A DNA stretch of 64,000 bases from Thiodiazotropha sp040506775 (GTDB lineage: Bacteria > Pseudomonadota > Gammaproteobacteria > Chromatiales > Chromatiaceae). The notes beneath the pieces were generated by a model. It was not told the DNA's origin and made no database searches. It saw only the letters and a program-made list of their open reading frames with translations. The DNA is taken from NCBI GenBank assembly GCA_040506775.1, contig JBEVWC010000002.1, positions 124,001 through 188,000 on the forward strand, given 5' to 3'. This document shows, in pieces, positions 9,477 to 18,282 of this stretch (position 1 is its first letter; the number at the start of each line of letters is the position of its first letter). A program made the translations under genes and the position numbers.

Positions 9477-9477
9477 A

Positions 9478-9521
9478 TCCGTGGTACCGGTCGACGCGCC
9501 CGCGTCGACCGGTACCACGGA
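9478..9521. repeat. Perfect 21-bp inverted repeat between serC and serA
   Basis: Two perfectly complementary 21-base arms (9478-9498 and 9501-9521) are separated by only CC. The arms contain the sites GGTACC, ACCGGT and GTCGAC. The hairpin begins one base after the serC stop and is very GC-rich, but no run of T follows, so it is not a classic intrinsic terminator. It could act as an RNA processing or stabilising stem, a weak terminator, or a protein-binding dyad. Confidence 0.85.
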
Positions 9522-9593
9522 CGGATTCAATAACAACGGCGGACGTCATGTGTGGTGCTGCACCCGGCGCTTGCTAACCAGCAGAGAAGCAAG

Positions 9594-10769
9594 ATGTACA
9601 AGATACTGACCCTGAATAATATTTCCGTGGCTGGACTGGATCGGCTGCCCCGTGATCGATACGAAGTCGCATCCGAACTCAGTCAACCGGACGCGATCCT
9701 GCTGCGTTCCTTCAAGATGCATGACATGGAGGTACCCAAATCGGTTCGTGCAATTGGCCGGGCCGGTGCAGGTGTCAACAACATCCCGGTGCAGCAGATG
9801 ACCGCCAAGGGGATCCCGGTGTTCAACGCCCCCGGGGCCAACGCAAACGCGGTCAAGGAGCTGGTTCTTGCCGGCGCCCTGATGGCAGCGCGCAACCTGG
9901 GACAGGCGTGGCATTTCGCCACCGGTCTGCAAGGCCAGGATGCGGAGATCTCCAAACAGGTGGAGTCGGGTAAAAAGGCGTTTGTCGGCTTTGAACTGCC
10001 GGGTCGCACCATGGGCGTCATCGGTCTGGGCGCCATCGGGGTCAAGGTGGCGAACGCCTGCCGGGCACTGGGGATGAAGGTCATCGGTTACGATCCGACC
10101 ATCACCGTACAGAGCGCCTGGAAGCTGGCATCCGAGGTGCAGCAGGCACTCAGTGTGGACGACCTGTTGTCAAAGTCCGATTTCGTGACCTTCCATGTGC
10201 CGTTGACTGACGCCACCAGCAACATGATCAACGCGGATCGTCTGAAACTCATGAAACCCGGTTCCGTGCTGTTGAACTTTGCCCGCAACGGTATCATCGA
10301 CGACGAGGCCGCAGTCGCGTCCCTGGAGAGTGGTCATCTCTATGCCTACGTGTGTGACTTTCCCAGCAACCTGCTCAAGGATCATCCACGGGTAATCACC
10401 CTGCCGCATCTGGGTGCCTCCACCAAAGAGGCGGAAGACAACTGCGCCATCATGGTCTCGGAGCAGATCCGCGATTACCTGGAGAATGGCAACATCACCA
10501 ATTCGGTGAATTTTCCAACCATCAATCTGCCGCGTAACGGTGGTTTTCGTATTGCGGTCGTGAATAACAACGTGCCCAACATGGTGGGCCAGATCTCCAC
10601 CGATCTGGCTGCTGAGGGCCTGAATATACTGGACATGTTGAACAAGTCCCGGGACAACGTGGCGGTGACCCTGCTGGATGTGGATCAGATGCCCAGCCAG
10701 AAGCTGCTCGACACCCTGGCGTCCATAGATGGGGTTCTGTCGGTGCGCACCCTGTCGGAAAGTGCATGA
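9594..10769 (+). CDS. serA: D-3-phosphoglycerate dehydrogenase, short form with ACT domain
   Basis: The 391-residue protein has the D-2-hydroxyacid dehydrogenase layout: an N-terminal substrate domain with GRAGAGVNNIP, an NAD-binding GLGAIG (Gly144, 146 and 149), the catalytic Arg in LNFARNGIIDD and the catalytic His in LPHLGAST. A C-terminal ACT domain (about 318-391, starting FRIAVVNNNVPNMVG) suggests serine feedback. The intervening ASB domain of long forms is missing, so this is the short type. The start at 9594 has AGAGAAG upstream and matches family N-termini. In Pseudomonas serC is followed directly by pheA, so serA is an addition here and completes the route from 3-phosphoglycerate to phosphoserine. 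Confidence 0.9.
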   Translation: MYKILTLNNISVAGLDRLPRDRYEVASELSQPDAILLRSFKMHDMEVPKSVRAIGRAGAGVNNIPVQQMTAKGIPVFNAPGANANAVKELVLAGALMAARNLGQAWHFATGLQGQDAEISKQVESGKKAFVGFELPGRTMGVIGLGAIGVKVANACRALGMKVIGYDPTITVQSAWKLASEVQQALSVDDLLSKSDFVTFHVPLTDATSNMINADRLKLMKPGSVLLNFARNGIIDDEAAVASLESGHLYAYVCDFPSNLLKDHPRVITLPHLGASTKEAEDNCAIMVSEQIRDYLENGNITNSVNFPTINLPRNGGFRIAVVNNNVPNMVGQISTDLAAEGLNILDMLNKSRDNVAVTLLDVDQMPSQKLLDTLASIDGVLSVRTLSESA

Positions 10770-10839
10770 TTCGAATCGCCGGTCGTGCATGGGCATGTGG
10801 TGTTTATCCTCGGGGTGACCAAGGGTCCAGAGTCCAATC

Positions 10840-11925
10840 ATGAATGATGACGACAAGCTGAAAAGCATTCGCGAAAGTATCGACCGGATCGATGCGCAAC
10901 TGCAGACCCTGCTCAACGAGCGGGCCCAGGCGGCACAGGAGGTGGCACGCATCAAACTCAAGGCCAATCCGGAGGCGGAGTTCTATCGGCCGGAACGGGA
11001 GGCCGAGGTGTTACGGCGGGTCAAGGCGCGTAACCAGGGTCCCCTGGACGGGGAGGAGATCGCACGCCTGTTTCGCGAGATCATGTCCGCTTGCCTGGCG
11101 CTGGAACAACCCCTGAAAGTGGCATTTCTCGGTCCGGATGGCACCTTTACCCAGGCCGCCGCGCTGAAGCATTTCGGACATTCGGTACTGACCCAGTCGA
11201 TGAACTCCATCGGGGACATCTTTCGAGATGTGGAAGCCGGTGCCTGCCAATATGGCGTGGTGCCGGTGGAGAATTCCACGGAAGGTGTCATCAGCCATAC
11301 CCTGGACAGCTTTATCAACTCCCCCCTGAAGATTTGCGGTGAGGTGTCATTGCGCATCAATCACCAGTTGCTGAGCCGTGAGGCGCGGCTCGATCAGGTG
11401 CTGAAGGTCTACTCCCACGCCCAGTCTCTGGCTCAGTGCCGGGGTTGGCTCGATCGTCATCTGCCTCACGCCGAGCGGGTGCCGGTGGGCAGCAACGCGG
11501 AGGCGGCCCGGCTGGCCGCGGAGGAGACGGGCGTCGCAGCCATCGCCGGAGAGGCGGCCGGTGAGATCTATCAACTCCAGCGTTTGGCCTCGAACATCGA
11601 GGATGAGCCGGGGAACACCACCCGTTTCCTGGTCATCGGCAAGCAGGATGTGCCACCGAGCGGTTCGGACAAGACCAGTCTGCTGTTTTCCACGCATAAT
11701 CAGTCGGGCGGTTTGCATGCCATGTTGACGCCCTTTGCCGAGTACGGAATCAGCATGACTAGGATTGAGTCGCGGCCTTCGCGGCGTGGTCGCTGGGACT
11801 ATGTCTTCTTCGTCGACGTGGAAGGCCACCGGGAGGATTCCGAACTCTCCCAGGCGCTGCGCAAGATCGAACAGGCGGCGACCCAGTTCAAAGTGCTCGG
11901 CTCCTATCCCAAAGCGGTGCTCTGA
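10840..11925 (+). CDS. pheA: Bifunctional chorismate mutase / prephenate dehydratase (P-protein)
   Basis: The 361-residue protein contains an AroQ-type chorismate mutase helix bundle (about 1-90), a prephenate dehydratase domain (about 95-275, starting VAFLGPDGTFTQAA and including the catalytic Thr of NTTRFLVIGK) and a C-terminal ACT domain with the ESRPSRRGRWDY phenylalanine-binding motif. It converts chorismate through prephenate to phenylpyruvate. The stop overlaps the hisC start (TGATG), so the two are translationally coupled. Confidence 0.96.
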   Translation: MNDDDKLKSIRESIDRIDAQLQTLLNERAQAAQEVARIKLKANPEAEFYRPEREAEVLRRVKARNQGPLDGEEIARLFREIMSACLALEQPLKVAFLGPDGTFTQAAALKHFGHSVLTQSMNSIGDIFRDVEAGACQYGVVPVENSTEGVISHTLDSFINSPLKICGEVSLRINHQLLSREARLDQVLKVYSHAQSLAQCRGWLDRHLPHAERVPVGSNAEAARLAAEETGVAAIAGEAAGEIYQLQRLASNIEDEPGNTTRFLVIGKQDVPPSGSDKTSLLFSTHNQSGGLHAMLTPFAEYGISMTRIESRPSRRGRWDYVFFVDVEGHREDSELSQALRKIEQAATQFKVLGSYPKAVL

Positions 11926-13037
11926 TGAGTCACTCCGAGTTTCCCTTTCTCGAACATGCCTTGCCGGGCATCAAGGCGCTGCAGCCCTATGTGCCGGGTA
12001 AACCGATTGAGGAACTTGAACGTGAACTGGGTATACGCGACTCCATAAAGCTGGCTTCGAACGAGAACCCATTGGGCGTGAGCCCGAAAGTCATCCAGGT
12101 ACTCGAAGACGGCGCCCGGGGTGTGGCACGCTATCCGGATGGCAGCGGCTTCCGGCTGCGCCACCGTCTCGCGGAAACGCATGGCACCGGTGCGGATGCC
12201 ATCACTCTGGGTAATGGCTCAAACGATGTACTGGACATGCTGGCCCGGGTATTTCTCCGCCCGGGTGACGAATCCCTGTTTTCCGAGTATGCGTTTGCGG
12301 TTTATCCATTGAGCAGTCAGGCGGTTGGGGCAAACCTGGTCAAGGCCCCTGCGCGCGACTACGGACATGATCTCGAGGCTCTGCAGGCACGCATCACAGC
12401 GCAAACCCGGGTGATCTGGATCGCCAACCCGAACAACCCCACCGGTACCTGGCTACCCCGGGAACCCCTGCATGATTTTCTCAGCCGGGTTCCCACGGAT
12501 GTCATTGTGGTGATCGATGAGGCCTATTTCGAATATGTCGAAGAGGCCGATTATCCTGATGCCTCCCTTTGGCTGAGAGAATTTCCCAACCTGGTCGTAA
12601 CCCGGACCTTTTCCAAGGCCTATGGACTGGCCGGTCTGCGGGTCGGTTATTCCCTGTCACATCCGGTTGTCGCCGATCTGCTCAACCGGGTGCGCCAGCC
12701 CTTCAATGTGAATCTGCTGGCGCAAAGCGCTGCGCTGGCGGCCCTCGATGATCCGCAGTTCCTGGAGCGTTGCGTGGCGGTTAACCGCGCCGGCATGCAG
12801 CAACTTGGGGAAGGGCTCAAGGCGCTGGAGGTGGAGTTCATTCCCTCGGTAGGCAATTTTCTCACCCTGAACCTGCAGCGCAACGCCATCGAAGTGGACC
12901 GGGCATTGCTGCAGAGGGGCGTCATCACCCGGCCGATTGCGGGCTATGGTCTGCCAAATCATCTGCGGGTTTCCATCGGACTCGAAACGGAAAATGCCCG
13001 CTTCCTGACGGCCCTGCGGGAGGTGCTTGGACGATGA
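11925..13037 (+). CDS. hisC: Histidinol-phosphate / aromatic aminotransferase
   Basis: This 370-residue fold-type I aminotransferase has LASNENPLG near residue 45, NPNNPTG in mid-protein, and the PLP lysine Lys231 in TFSKAYGLAGLRVGY. The HisC family acts in histidine synthesis, but a copy set between pheA and tyrA commonly transaminates phenylpyruvate and 4-hydroxyphenylpyruvate as well (Pseudomonas hisC2). The aromatic role is inferred from position. It overlaps pheA by one base and tyrA by four. Confidence 0.92.
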   Translation: MSHSEFPFLEHALPGIKALQPYVPGKPIEELERELGIRDSIKLASNENPLGVSPKVIQVLEDGARGVARYPDGSGFRLRHRLAETHGTGADAITLGNGSNDVLDMLARVFLRPGDESLFSEYAFAVYPLSSQAVGANLVKAPARDYGHDLEALQARITAQTRVIWIANPNNPTGTWLPREPLHDFLSRVPTDVIVVIDEAYFEYVEEADYPDASLWLREFPNLVVTRTFSKAYGLAGLRVGYSLSHPVVADLLNRVRQPFNVNLLAQSAALAALDDPQFLERCVAVNRAGMQQLGEGLKALEVEFIPSVGNFLTLNLQRNAIEVDRALLQRGVITRPIAGYGLPNHLRVSIGLETENARFLTALREVLGR

Positions 13038-13909
13038 TCGAGAAACTCGCGGTCATTGGCGTTGGCCTGATCGGTGGTTCCGTGGCCATGGCGCTCCGCG
13101 AGGAGGGCATGGTGCGGGAGGTGGTGGGCTGCGGACGCGGCGAGGCCAATCTGCAAAAGGCCCAGCAACTCGGGGTCATCGATCACTACACCCATGATGC
13201 CGCGCAGGCGGTGCGCGGTGCGGACATGGTGTTGCTGGCAGTGCCCTTAGGCGCCATGCGTGCGACCCTCGAATCCATTCATGCGCATCTGGCGCCCAAT
13301 GCGGTGGTCACGGATGCGGGCAGCGTCAAGGGCAGTGTGCTCCGGGATGTGCGCGCCGTGTTTGGCCAGGTTCCGGATTTTTTCGTACCGGGACACCCGA
13401 TTGCAGGAACCGAGCGCAGTGGCGTGGAAGCGGCGTTTGCCACCCTCTACCGGAATCGCAGGGTGATCCTGACCCCCACCGAAGAAACAGATCCGCAGGC
13501 CCTGCAACGTGTCGAAGCGCTGTGGAAACAGTGTGGGGCTGAAGTTGCCTGCATGAGTGTGGAGCACCACGACGAGGTGCTCGCGGCCACCAGTCATCTG
13601 CCTCACATGTTGGCTTACAGTCTGGTGGACAGCCTCTCGCGCATGAAGGAAAACGATGAGATCTTCCGCTTCGCCGCGGGCGGGTTCCGGGATTTTACCC
13701 GGATTGCCTCGAGTAACCCGGTGATGTGGCGGGACATCTGTCTCGCCAACCAGGAGGCGCTGGGCAGTATGTTGACCCGTTTTGCGGATGATCTGCATGA
13801 GCTTGCCCGGCTGCTGGAACAGGGTGACAGTGAAGGTCTGCTGAAGTTGTTCAGCTCGGCCAAGCAGGCCCGGGATCGATACATTGACGGGATCCGCGAA
13901 CCGGGTTGA
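13034..13909 (+). CDS. tyrA: Prephenate/arogenate dehydrogenase
   Basis: The 291-residue protein begins with a Rossmann motif (VIGVGLIGGSVAMALRE) and has GHPIAGTERSG and HHDEVLAATSHLPHM, which hold the family's active-site histidines. It oxidises prephenate toward tyrosine. There is no chorismate mutase domain and no ACT domain. In Pseudomonas the homologous domain is fused to AroA; here a stop codon and 46 bp separate the two, and I see no sign of a broken fusion. It overlaps hisC by 4 bases. Confidence 0.93.
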   Translation: MIEKLAVIGVGLIGGSVAMALREEGMVREVVGCGRGEANLQKAQQLGVIDHYTHDAAQAVRGADMVLLAVPLGAMRATLESIHAHLAPNAVVTDAGSVKGSVLRDVRAVFGQVPDFFVPGHPIAGTERSGVEAAFATLYRNRRVILTPTEETDPQALQRVEALWKQCGAEVACMSVEHHDEVLAATSHLPHMLAYSLVDSLSRMKENDEIFRFAAGGFRDFTRIASSNPVMWRDICLANQEALGSMLTRFADDLHELARLLEQGDSEGLLKLFSSAKQARDRYIDGIREPG

Positions 13910-13955
13910 TCCCGCGCGGTAACCGTGACAGCTAAAACAACCAGAGATCACGATT

Positions 13956-15278
13956 TTGCAGCATCCATCGAAACGTTACTACCGGGTTCAACCGGGAGGA
14001 AAACTTACTGGCCGGATCCGGGTGCCGGGAGATAAATCGATTTCCCACCGATCCATCATGCTCGGTTCCCTGGCACAGGGTGAGACCCGGGTGAACGGGT
14101 TTCTTGAGGGTGAGGACAGTCTCGCGACGCTGAATGCGTTTCGCAGCATGGGTGTGAGCATCGAGGGCCCGACTTCAGGACAGGTCAGGATCCAGGGGGT
14201 CGGCATGCACGGTCTGCGCGCCCCCGCTCAAGCGCTGGATCTGGGCAACTCCGGAACCTCCATGCGTCTGCTCAGTGGCCTGCTCGCAGGCAGCGGTATC
14301 GCGGTCAGCCTGACCGGTGATGCCTCCCTCTCATCCCGGCCCATGGGACGGGTCATCGACCCCTTGAGTCAGATGGGTGCAGTGATCGATTCCCGGGAGG
14401 GCGGTCGGGCGCCGCTGACGATTGCTCCGGGGCACACGCTGCAAGGCATTCACTACACCCTGCCGATGGCCAGCGCACAGGTCAAATCCGCAATTCTTCT
14501 GGCCGGTTTGTATGCCCAGGGCGAAACCTGTGTCACCGAACCGGCACCCACCCGTGACCATACGGAAAGGATGTTGCAGGGTTTCGGTTACGAGGTGCAG
14601 CGCCAGGGGGACACCATCTGTCTCAAAGGTGGCGGCACCCTGCAGGGTTGCGCGATCGACGTCCCCGCGGACATCTCCTCGGCAACCTTTTTTCTGATTG
14701 GGGCCTGCATTTCAGAGGGTTCCGAACTATTGCTCGAGCATGTTGGGATCAATCCTACACGGGACGGTGTAATCACCATCCTGAAACTCATGGGCGCGGA
14801 CATCAACCTGCTGAACCAGCGGGTCGTGGGCGGAGAGCCTGTGGCCGACATCCAGGTCCGTTCAAGTCGTCTGCATGGCATTGAAATCCCCGGGGAACTG
14901 GTTCCCCTGGCGATCGATGAGTTTCCCGCCCTGTTCGTCGCGGCAGCCTGCGCCGAAGGTGAAACCCGGCTGCGCGGGGCCGAAGAGTTGCGGGTCAAGG
15001 AGAGTGACCGGATACAGGTGATGGCGGATGGCCTGACCGCCCTGGGTATTGAGGCTGAGCCGACCCAGGACGGAATCACGATCCAGGGTGGTGCCATCGG
15101 TGCGGGTTCGGTCGAGAGCCATGGCGATCATCGTATTGCCATGTCATTCGCCATGGCTGCGCTGCGGGCAAACGGTGAGATCAGCATCGCTGACGTGGCT
15201 AATGTGAATACCTCTTTCCCCGGGTTTGTCGATCTGGCGACCGAGACAGGACTGGGTATCGAGGAGGTCAGTGCCTAA
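13956..15278 (+). CDS. aroA: 3-phosphoshikimate 1-carboxyvinyltransferase (EPSP synthase)
   Basis: This 440-residue shikimate pathway enzyme has PGDKSISHRS at the phosphate-binding N-terminus, LGNSGTSMRLL, DRPMGR-like SSRPMGRVIDPL, and RVKESDRI near the end. The loop reads NSGTSMRL where E. coli has NAGTAMRP, so the position of E. coli Pro101 is Leu here, as in Bacillus-like sequences. The start is a TTG; the family N-terminus fits it and no nearby ATG does. The stop overlaps the cmk start (TAATG). Confidence 0.94.
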   Translation: MQHPSKRYYRVQPGGKLTGRIRVPGDKSISHRSIMLGSLAQGETRVNGFLEGEDSLATLNAFRSMGVSIEGPTSGQVRIQGVGMHGLRAPAQALDLGNSGTSMRLLSGLLAGSGIAVSLTGDASLSSRPMGRVIDPLSQMGAVIDSREGGRAPLTIAPGHTLQGIHYTLPMASAQVKSAILLAGLYAQGETCVTEPAPTRDHTERMLQGFGYEVQRQGDTICLKGGGTLQGCAIDVPADISSATFFLIGACISEGSELLLEHVGINPTRDGVITILKLMGADINLLNQRVVGGEPVADIQVRSSRLHGIEIPGELVPLAIDEFPALFVAAACAEGETRLRGAEELRVKESDRIQVMADGLTALGIEAEPTQDGITIQGGAIGAGSVESHGDHRIAMSFAMAALRANGEISIADVANVNTSFPGFVDLATETGLGIEEVSA

Positions 15279-15952
15279 TGAGCCAGGTACCGGTAATCAC
15301 CATCGACGGTCCCTCCGGCTCGGGTAAGGGGACTTTGGCGGAACGGGTGGCGGAAACCCTCGGTTGGCGCCTGCTGGACAGTGGCGCGATCTACCGGGTG
15401 CTGGGACATGCCGTGCATCGTGGGGGTATTGGGCTCGAAGATGTCGACAAAATCGTCGAAACAGCTCTAAATCTCCCGGTCGTGTTTGAGCAGGGCAAGG
15501 TCTATCTGGACGGAGAGGACATCAGTCTCGATATCCGTACAGAAACTGCGGGAAATCGCGCCTCCCAGGTGGCGGCAATTCCCCAGGTTCGCCGGGCGCT
15601 GCTTGACTGGCAAAGGGATTATGCCCGGATGCCGGGGCTTGTGGCGGATGGACGGGACATGGGGACCGTCGTTTTTCCTCGTGCGGAGGTCAAGATTTTT
15701 TTGACCGCAAGTGCGGAAGAGCGCGCTTTGAGGCGCTATAAACAGTTGAAAGAAAAGGGGTTGAGTGTTAATCTCGCCGATCTTACTGAAGAGATCAGGG
15801 CGCGTGATGAGCGTGACAGCAACCGGGCTGCGGCACCTCTTGTGGCGGCTGAATCAGCCATGCAGTTGGACTCGACCGGAATCGATGCTGAAGAAGTCTA
15901 TCGGCAGGTGATGGAAAAGATCCACACCACGCTGTCGGATGTGCCGCACTGA
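15278..15952 (+). CDS. cmk: Cytidylate kinase
   Basis: The 224-residue protein has the P-loop IDGPSGSGKGTLAE at residues 8-21, the substrate segments LDSGAIYR and DGRDMGTVVFP, and the lid RYKQLKEKG. It phosphorylates CMP and dCMP. It is coupled to aroA by a one-base overlap and sits before rpsA, a conserved pairing in proteobacteria. A terminator-like hairpin lies between it and rpsA. Confidence 0.96.
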   Translation: MSQVPVITIDGPSGSGKGTLAERVAETLGWRLLDSGAIYRVLGHAVHRGGIGLEDVDKIVETALNLPVVFEQGKVYLDGEDISLDIRTETAGNRASQVAAIPQVRRALLDWQRDYARMPGLVADGRDMGTVVFPRAEVKIFLTASAEERALRRYKQLKEKGLSVNLADLTEEIRARDERDSNRAAAPLVAAESAMQLDSTGIDAEEVYRQVMEKIHTTLSDVPH

Positions 15953-15991
15953 CGCATCCTGTTCCCCAGATGTAAGAAACGTTGATTGGCG

Positions 15992-16017
15992 GCCGGGACA
16001 TTCCCGGCTTTGTTTTT
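15992..16017 (+). terminator. Intrinsic terminator between cmk and rpsA
   Basis: The stem GCCGGG/CCCGGC has a 5-nt loop and is followed by TTTGTTTTT. It is 40 bp after the cmk stop and 80 bp before rpsA, so rpsA must have its own promoter or depend on read-through. Confidence 0.75.
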
Positions 16018-16096
16018 AACCCTTAACAATCTGGTGGCGCAATCACCTCCGATCTGTCCCACCTGTGCAACCGAGTGTTGCAGGAAATCCATTCCC

Positions 16097-17773
16097 ATGA
16101 CCGAAAGTTTTGCAGAATTATTTGAAGAGAGCCTCTCTAACACCCAGCTTCGCAATGGCGCGATTATCATTGGTACCGTTCTGGATATCACGCCTGAAGC
16201 CGTTATTGTCAATGCGGGCCTGAAATCCGAAGGCGTCATTCCACGCGTGCAGTTCCTCAACCAAAACGGTGAAATCGAGGTTGAGGTAGGCGATCAGGTG
16301 GAAGTCGCACTGGATGCCGTCGAAGACGGTTTTGGCGCCACCCGGCTCTCTCGTGAAAAGGCCAAGCGTGACCAGGCCTGGAAAGTGCTGGAGAAGGCAC
16401 ACGAAGCCGAAGAGACCGTCATCGGTCGCATCAATGGCAAGGTCAAAGGCGGTTTTACCGTCGAACTCAATGATATCCGTGCGTTCCTGCCGGGTTCCCT
16501 GGTGGATGTGCGTCCGGTACGCGACACCGCCTACCTGGAAGGCAAGGATCTCGAATTCAAGGTGATCAAACTCGATCGTCGCCGCAACAACGTGGTGGTT
16601 TCCCGCCGCGCCGTGGTGGAGCAGGAGTACAGCGAAGAGCGCGAGAAGCTGCTGGAGAACCTGCAGGAAGGCCAGGAAGTTACCGGTGTGGTCAAGAATC
16701 TCACCGACTACGGCGCCTTCGTCGATCTGGGCGGCATCGATGGTCTGCTGCACATCACCGACATGGCCTGGAAACGCGTCAAGCATCCTTCCGAAGTGGT
16801 TGAGATCGGCGATGAGATTCAGGTCAAGATCCTCAAGTTCGACCGTGATCGCAACCGCGTGTCCCTCGGTCTGAAACAGATGGGTGACGATCCCTGGGTT
16901 GCATTGGCACGTCGCTATCCGGAAGGCACCCGCCTGTTCGGCAAGGTGACCAACATTGCCGATTATGGCTGCTTCGTGGAAATCGAAGAGGGCGTCGAAG
17001 GTCTGGTTCACGTATCCGAAATGGATTGGACCAACAAGAACGTTCACCCCTCCAAGGTGGTTTCCCTGGGTGATGAGGTCGAAGTCATGGTGCTGGATAT
17101 CGATGAGGAGCGTCGTCGCGTCTCTCTCGGTATCAAGCAGTGCAAAGCCAATCCCTGGGAAGAGTTCTCGACCACCCACAAGAAAGGCGATCACGTCAGC
17201 GGTAACATCAAGTCAATCACCGACTTCGGTATCTTTATCGGTCTGGATGGCGGCATTGACGGTCTGATCCACCTCTCTGACATCTCCTGGGATGACGAGG
17301 GTGAAGATGCGATCCGCAACTTCAAGAAAGGTGATGAGGTCGAAACCGTTGTCCTGTCTGTGGATCCCGAGCGTGAGCGTATCTCCCTCGGTATCAAACA
17401 GCTGGCCCAGGACCCGTTCTCCCTGTTCGTGGCCGCCAATGAGAAAGGCAGCTTCGTCAAGGGTACGGTTGCCGAGGTTGATGCCAAGGGTGCTGTTGTG
17501 GCCCTGGCCGATGGAGTGGAAGGTTATCTGCGCGCTTCCGAACTGTCCCGTGATCGGGTGGAAGACGCACGCAGCATGCTCAAGGAAGGCGATGAGATCG
17601 AAGCCAAATTTGTTGGTGTCGATCGCAAGAACCGCACCATCTCCCTTTCAATCAAGGCCAAGGATGCCGATGAGGAAGCCGCTGCCATCAAAGGTTATGC
17701 TCGGGATGCCGCCACCAGTGCGCCGACCCTGGGTGATCTTTTGAAAGAGCAGATGGACAATCAAGGCGACTGA
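16097..17773 (+). CDS. rpsA: 30S ribosomal protein S1
   Basis: The 558-residue protein has six S1 (OB-fold) repeats, as in E. coli (557). Repeats three to six are the clearest, each with the pattern G-V-x-I-x-D-[FY]-G-x-F-[VI]-x-[LI] followed by GL-H-S. S1 brings structured mRNAs to the 30S subunit. The start at 16097 gives MTESFAELFEES as in S1 proteins, with AGGA upstream; the frame extends upstream without similarity and crosses the terminator. Two hairpins follow the stop, before ihfB. Confidence 0.97.
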   Translation: MTESFAELFEESLSNTQLRNGAIIIGTVLDITPEAVIVNAGLKSEGVIPRVQFLNQNGEIEVEVGDQVEVALDAVEDGFGATRLSREKAKRDQAWKVLEKAHEAEETVIGRINGKVKGGFTVELNDIRAFLPGSLVDVRPVRDTAYLEGKDLEFKVIKLDRRRNNVVVSRRAVVEQEYSEEREKLLENLQEGQEVTGVVKNLTDYGAFVDLGGIDGLLHITDMAWKRVKHPSEVVEIGDEIQVKILKFDRDRNRVSLGLKQMGDDPWVALARRYPEGTRLFGKVTNIADYGCFVEIEEGVEGLVHVSEMDWTNKNVHPSKVVSLGDEVEVMVLDIDEERRRVSLGIKQCKANPWEEFSTTHKKGDHVSGNIKSITDFGIFIGLDGGIDGLIHLSDISWDDEGEDAIRNFKKGDEVETVVLSVDPERERISLGIKQLAQDPFSLFVAANEKGSFVKGTVAEVDAKGAVVALADGVEGYLRASELSRDRVEDARSMLKEGDEIEAKFVGVDRKNRTISLSIKAKDADEEAAAIKGYARDAATSAPTLGDLLKEQMDNQGD

Positions 17774-17808
17774 TGTCCTGGGTTACTCACGGGTAACCTA
17801 ATATCGGA

Positions 17809-17839
17809 ACGAGGGGCTGCACGTTTTGTGCAACCCTCG
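17809..17839 (+). terminator. Imperfect hairpin downstream of rpsA
   Basis: CGAGGG and TGCAC pair with GTGCA and CCCTCG around a GTTTT loop, with small bulges. No T tract follows. It is probably an rpsA 3' end or processing stem. Confidence 0.4.
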
Positions 17840-17847
17840 GTTAACCG

Positions 17848-17873
17848 CATGGACAGACCACGGTCTGTCCATG
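17848..17873 (+). repeat. Perfect 12-bp hairpin between rpsA and ihfB
   Basis: The arms CATGGACAGACC and GGTCTGTCCATG are separated by AC, with one more G-C pair outside. No T run follows. The arm core CTGTCCATG recurs in another hairpin at 22279-22310. Confidence 0.6.
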
Positions 17874-17943
17874 CCGGTTATCAAAGGAACTGATTGATCA
17901 GGCAGCCGGGCCATAGCAACGGCGAATTGGAGAGCTGACAAGA

Positions 17944-18273
17944 ATGACAAAATCTGAATTGATTGAGATTATTGCCAAGGAGCAGAGCCATCTTGCCTAT
18001 CGCGATGTGGAACTGGCCGTCAAATGTATGATTGAACACATGAGTCAATCGTTGGCTTCCGGTGAACGGATTGAGATTCGTGGTTTCGGCAGTTTTTCCC
18101 TGCATTACCGTCCGCCGAGAATGGGCCGTAATCCCAAAACCGGTAAGACCGTGGCTTTGTCTGGAAAATATGTACCGCACTTTAAACCGGGCAAGGAATT
18201 GCGCGATCGGGTCAACATGGGCTTTGACGATTTACCGGAAGAGGCTCAGGAAGAGGCCACCGACGAAGTTTGA
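17944..18273 (+). CDS. ihfB: Integration host factor subunit beta
   Basis: The 109-residue HU/IHF-family protein starts MTKSELIEIIA, typical for IhfB, and has GFGSFSLHYRPPRMGRNPKTG, the beta-arm that intercalates and bends DNA. An acidic tail (EEAQEEATDEV) extends it beyond the 94 residues of E. coli. IHF works as a heterodimer with IhfA, which is not in the window. Position after rpsA is conserved. It converges on phoR with only 9 bp between the stop codons. Confidence 0.95.
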   Translation: MTKSELIEIIAKEQSHLAYRDVELAVKCMIEHMSQSLASGERIEIRGFGSFSLHYRPPRMGRNPKTGKTVALSGKYVPHFKPGKELRDRVNMGFDDLPEEAQEEATDEV

Positions 18274-18282
18274 AGTCAGGTA

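Noticed and set aside
13900..13960. Possible frameshifted tyrA-aroA fusion
   Set aside because: tyrA ends with a normal stop, 46 bp follow, and both products have complete family termini.
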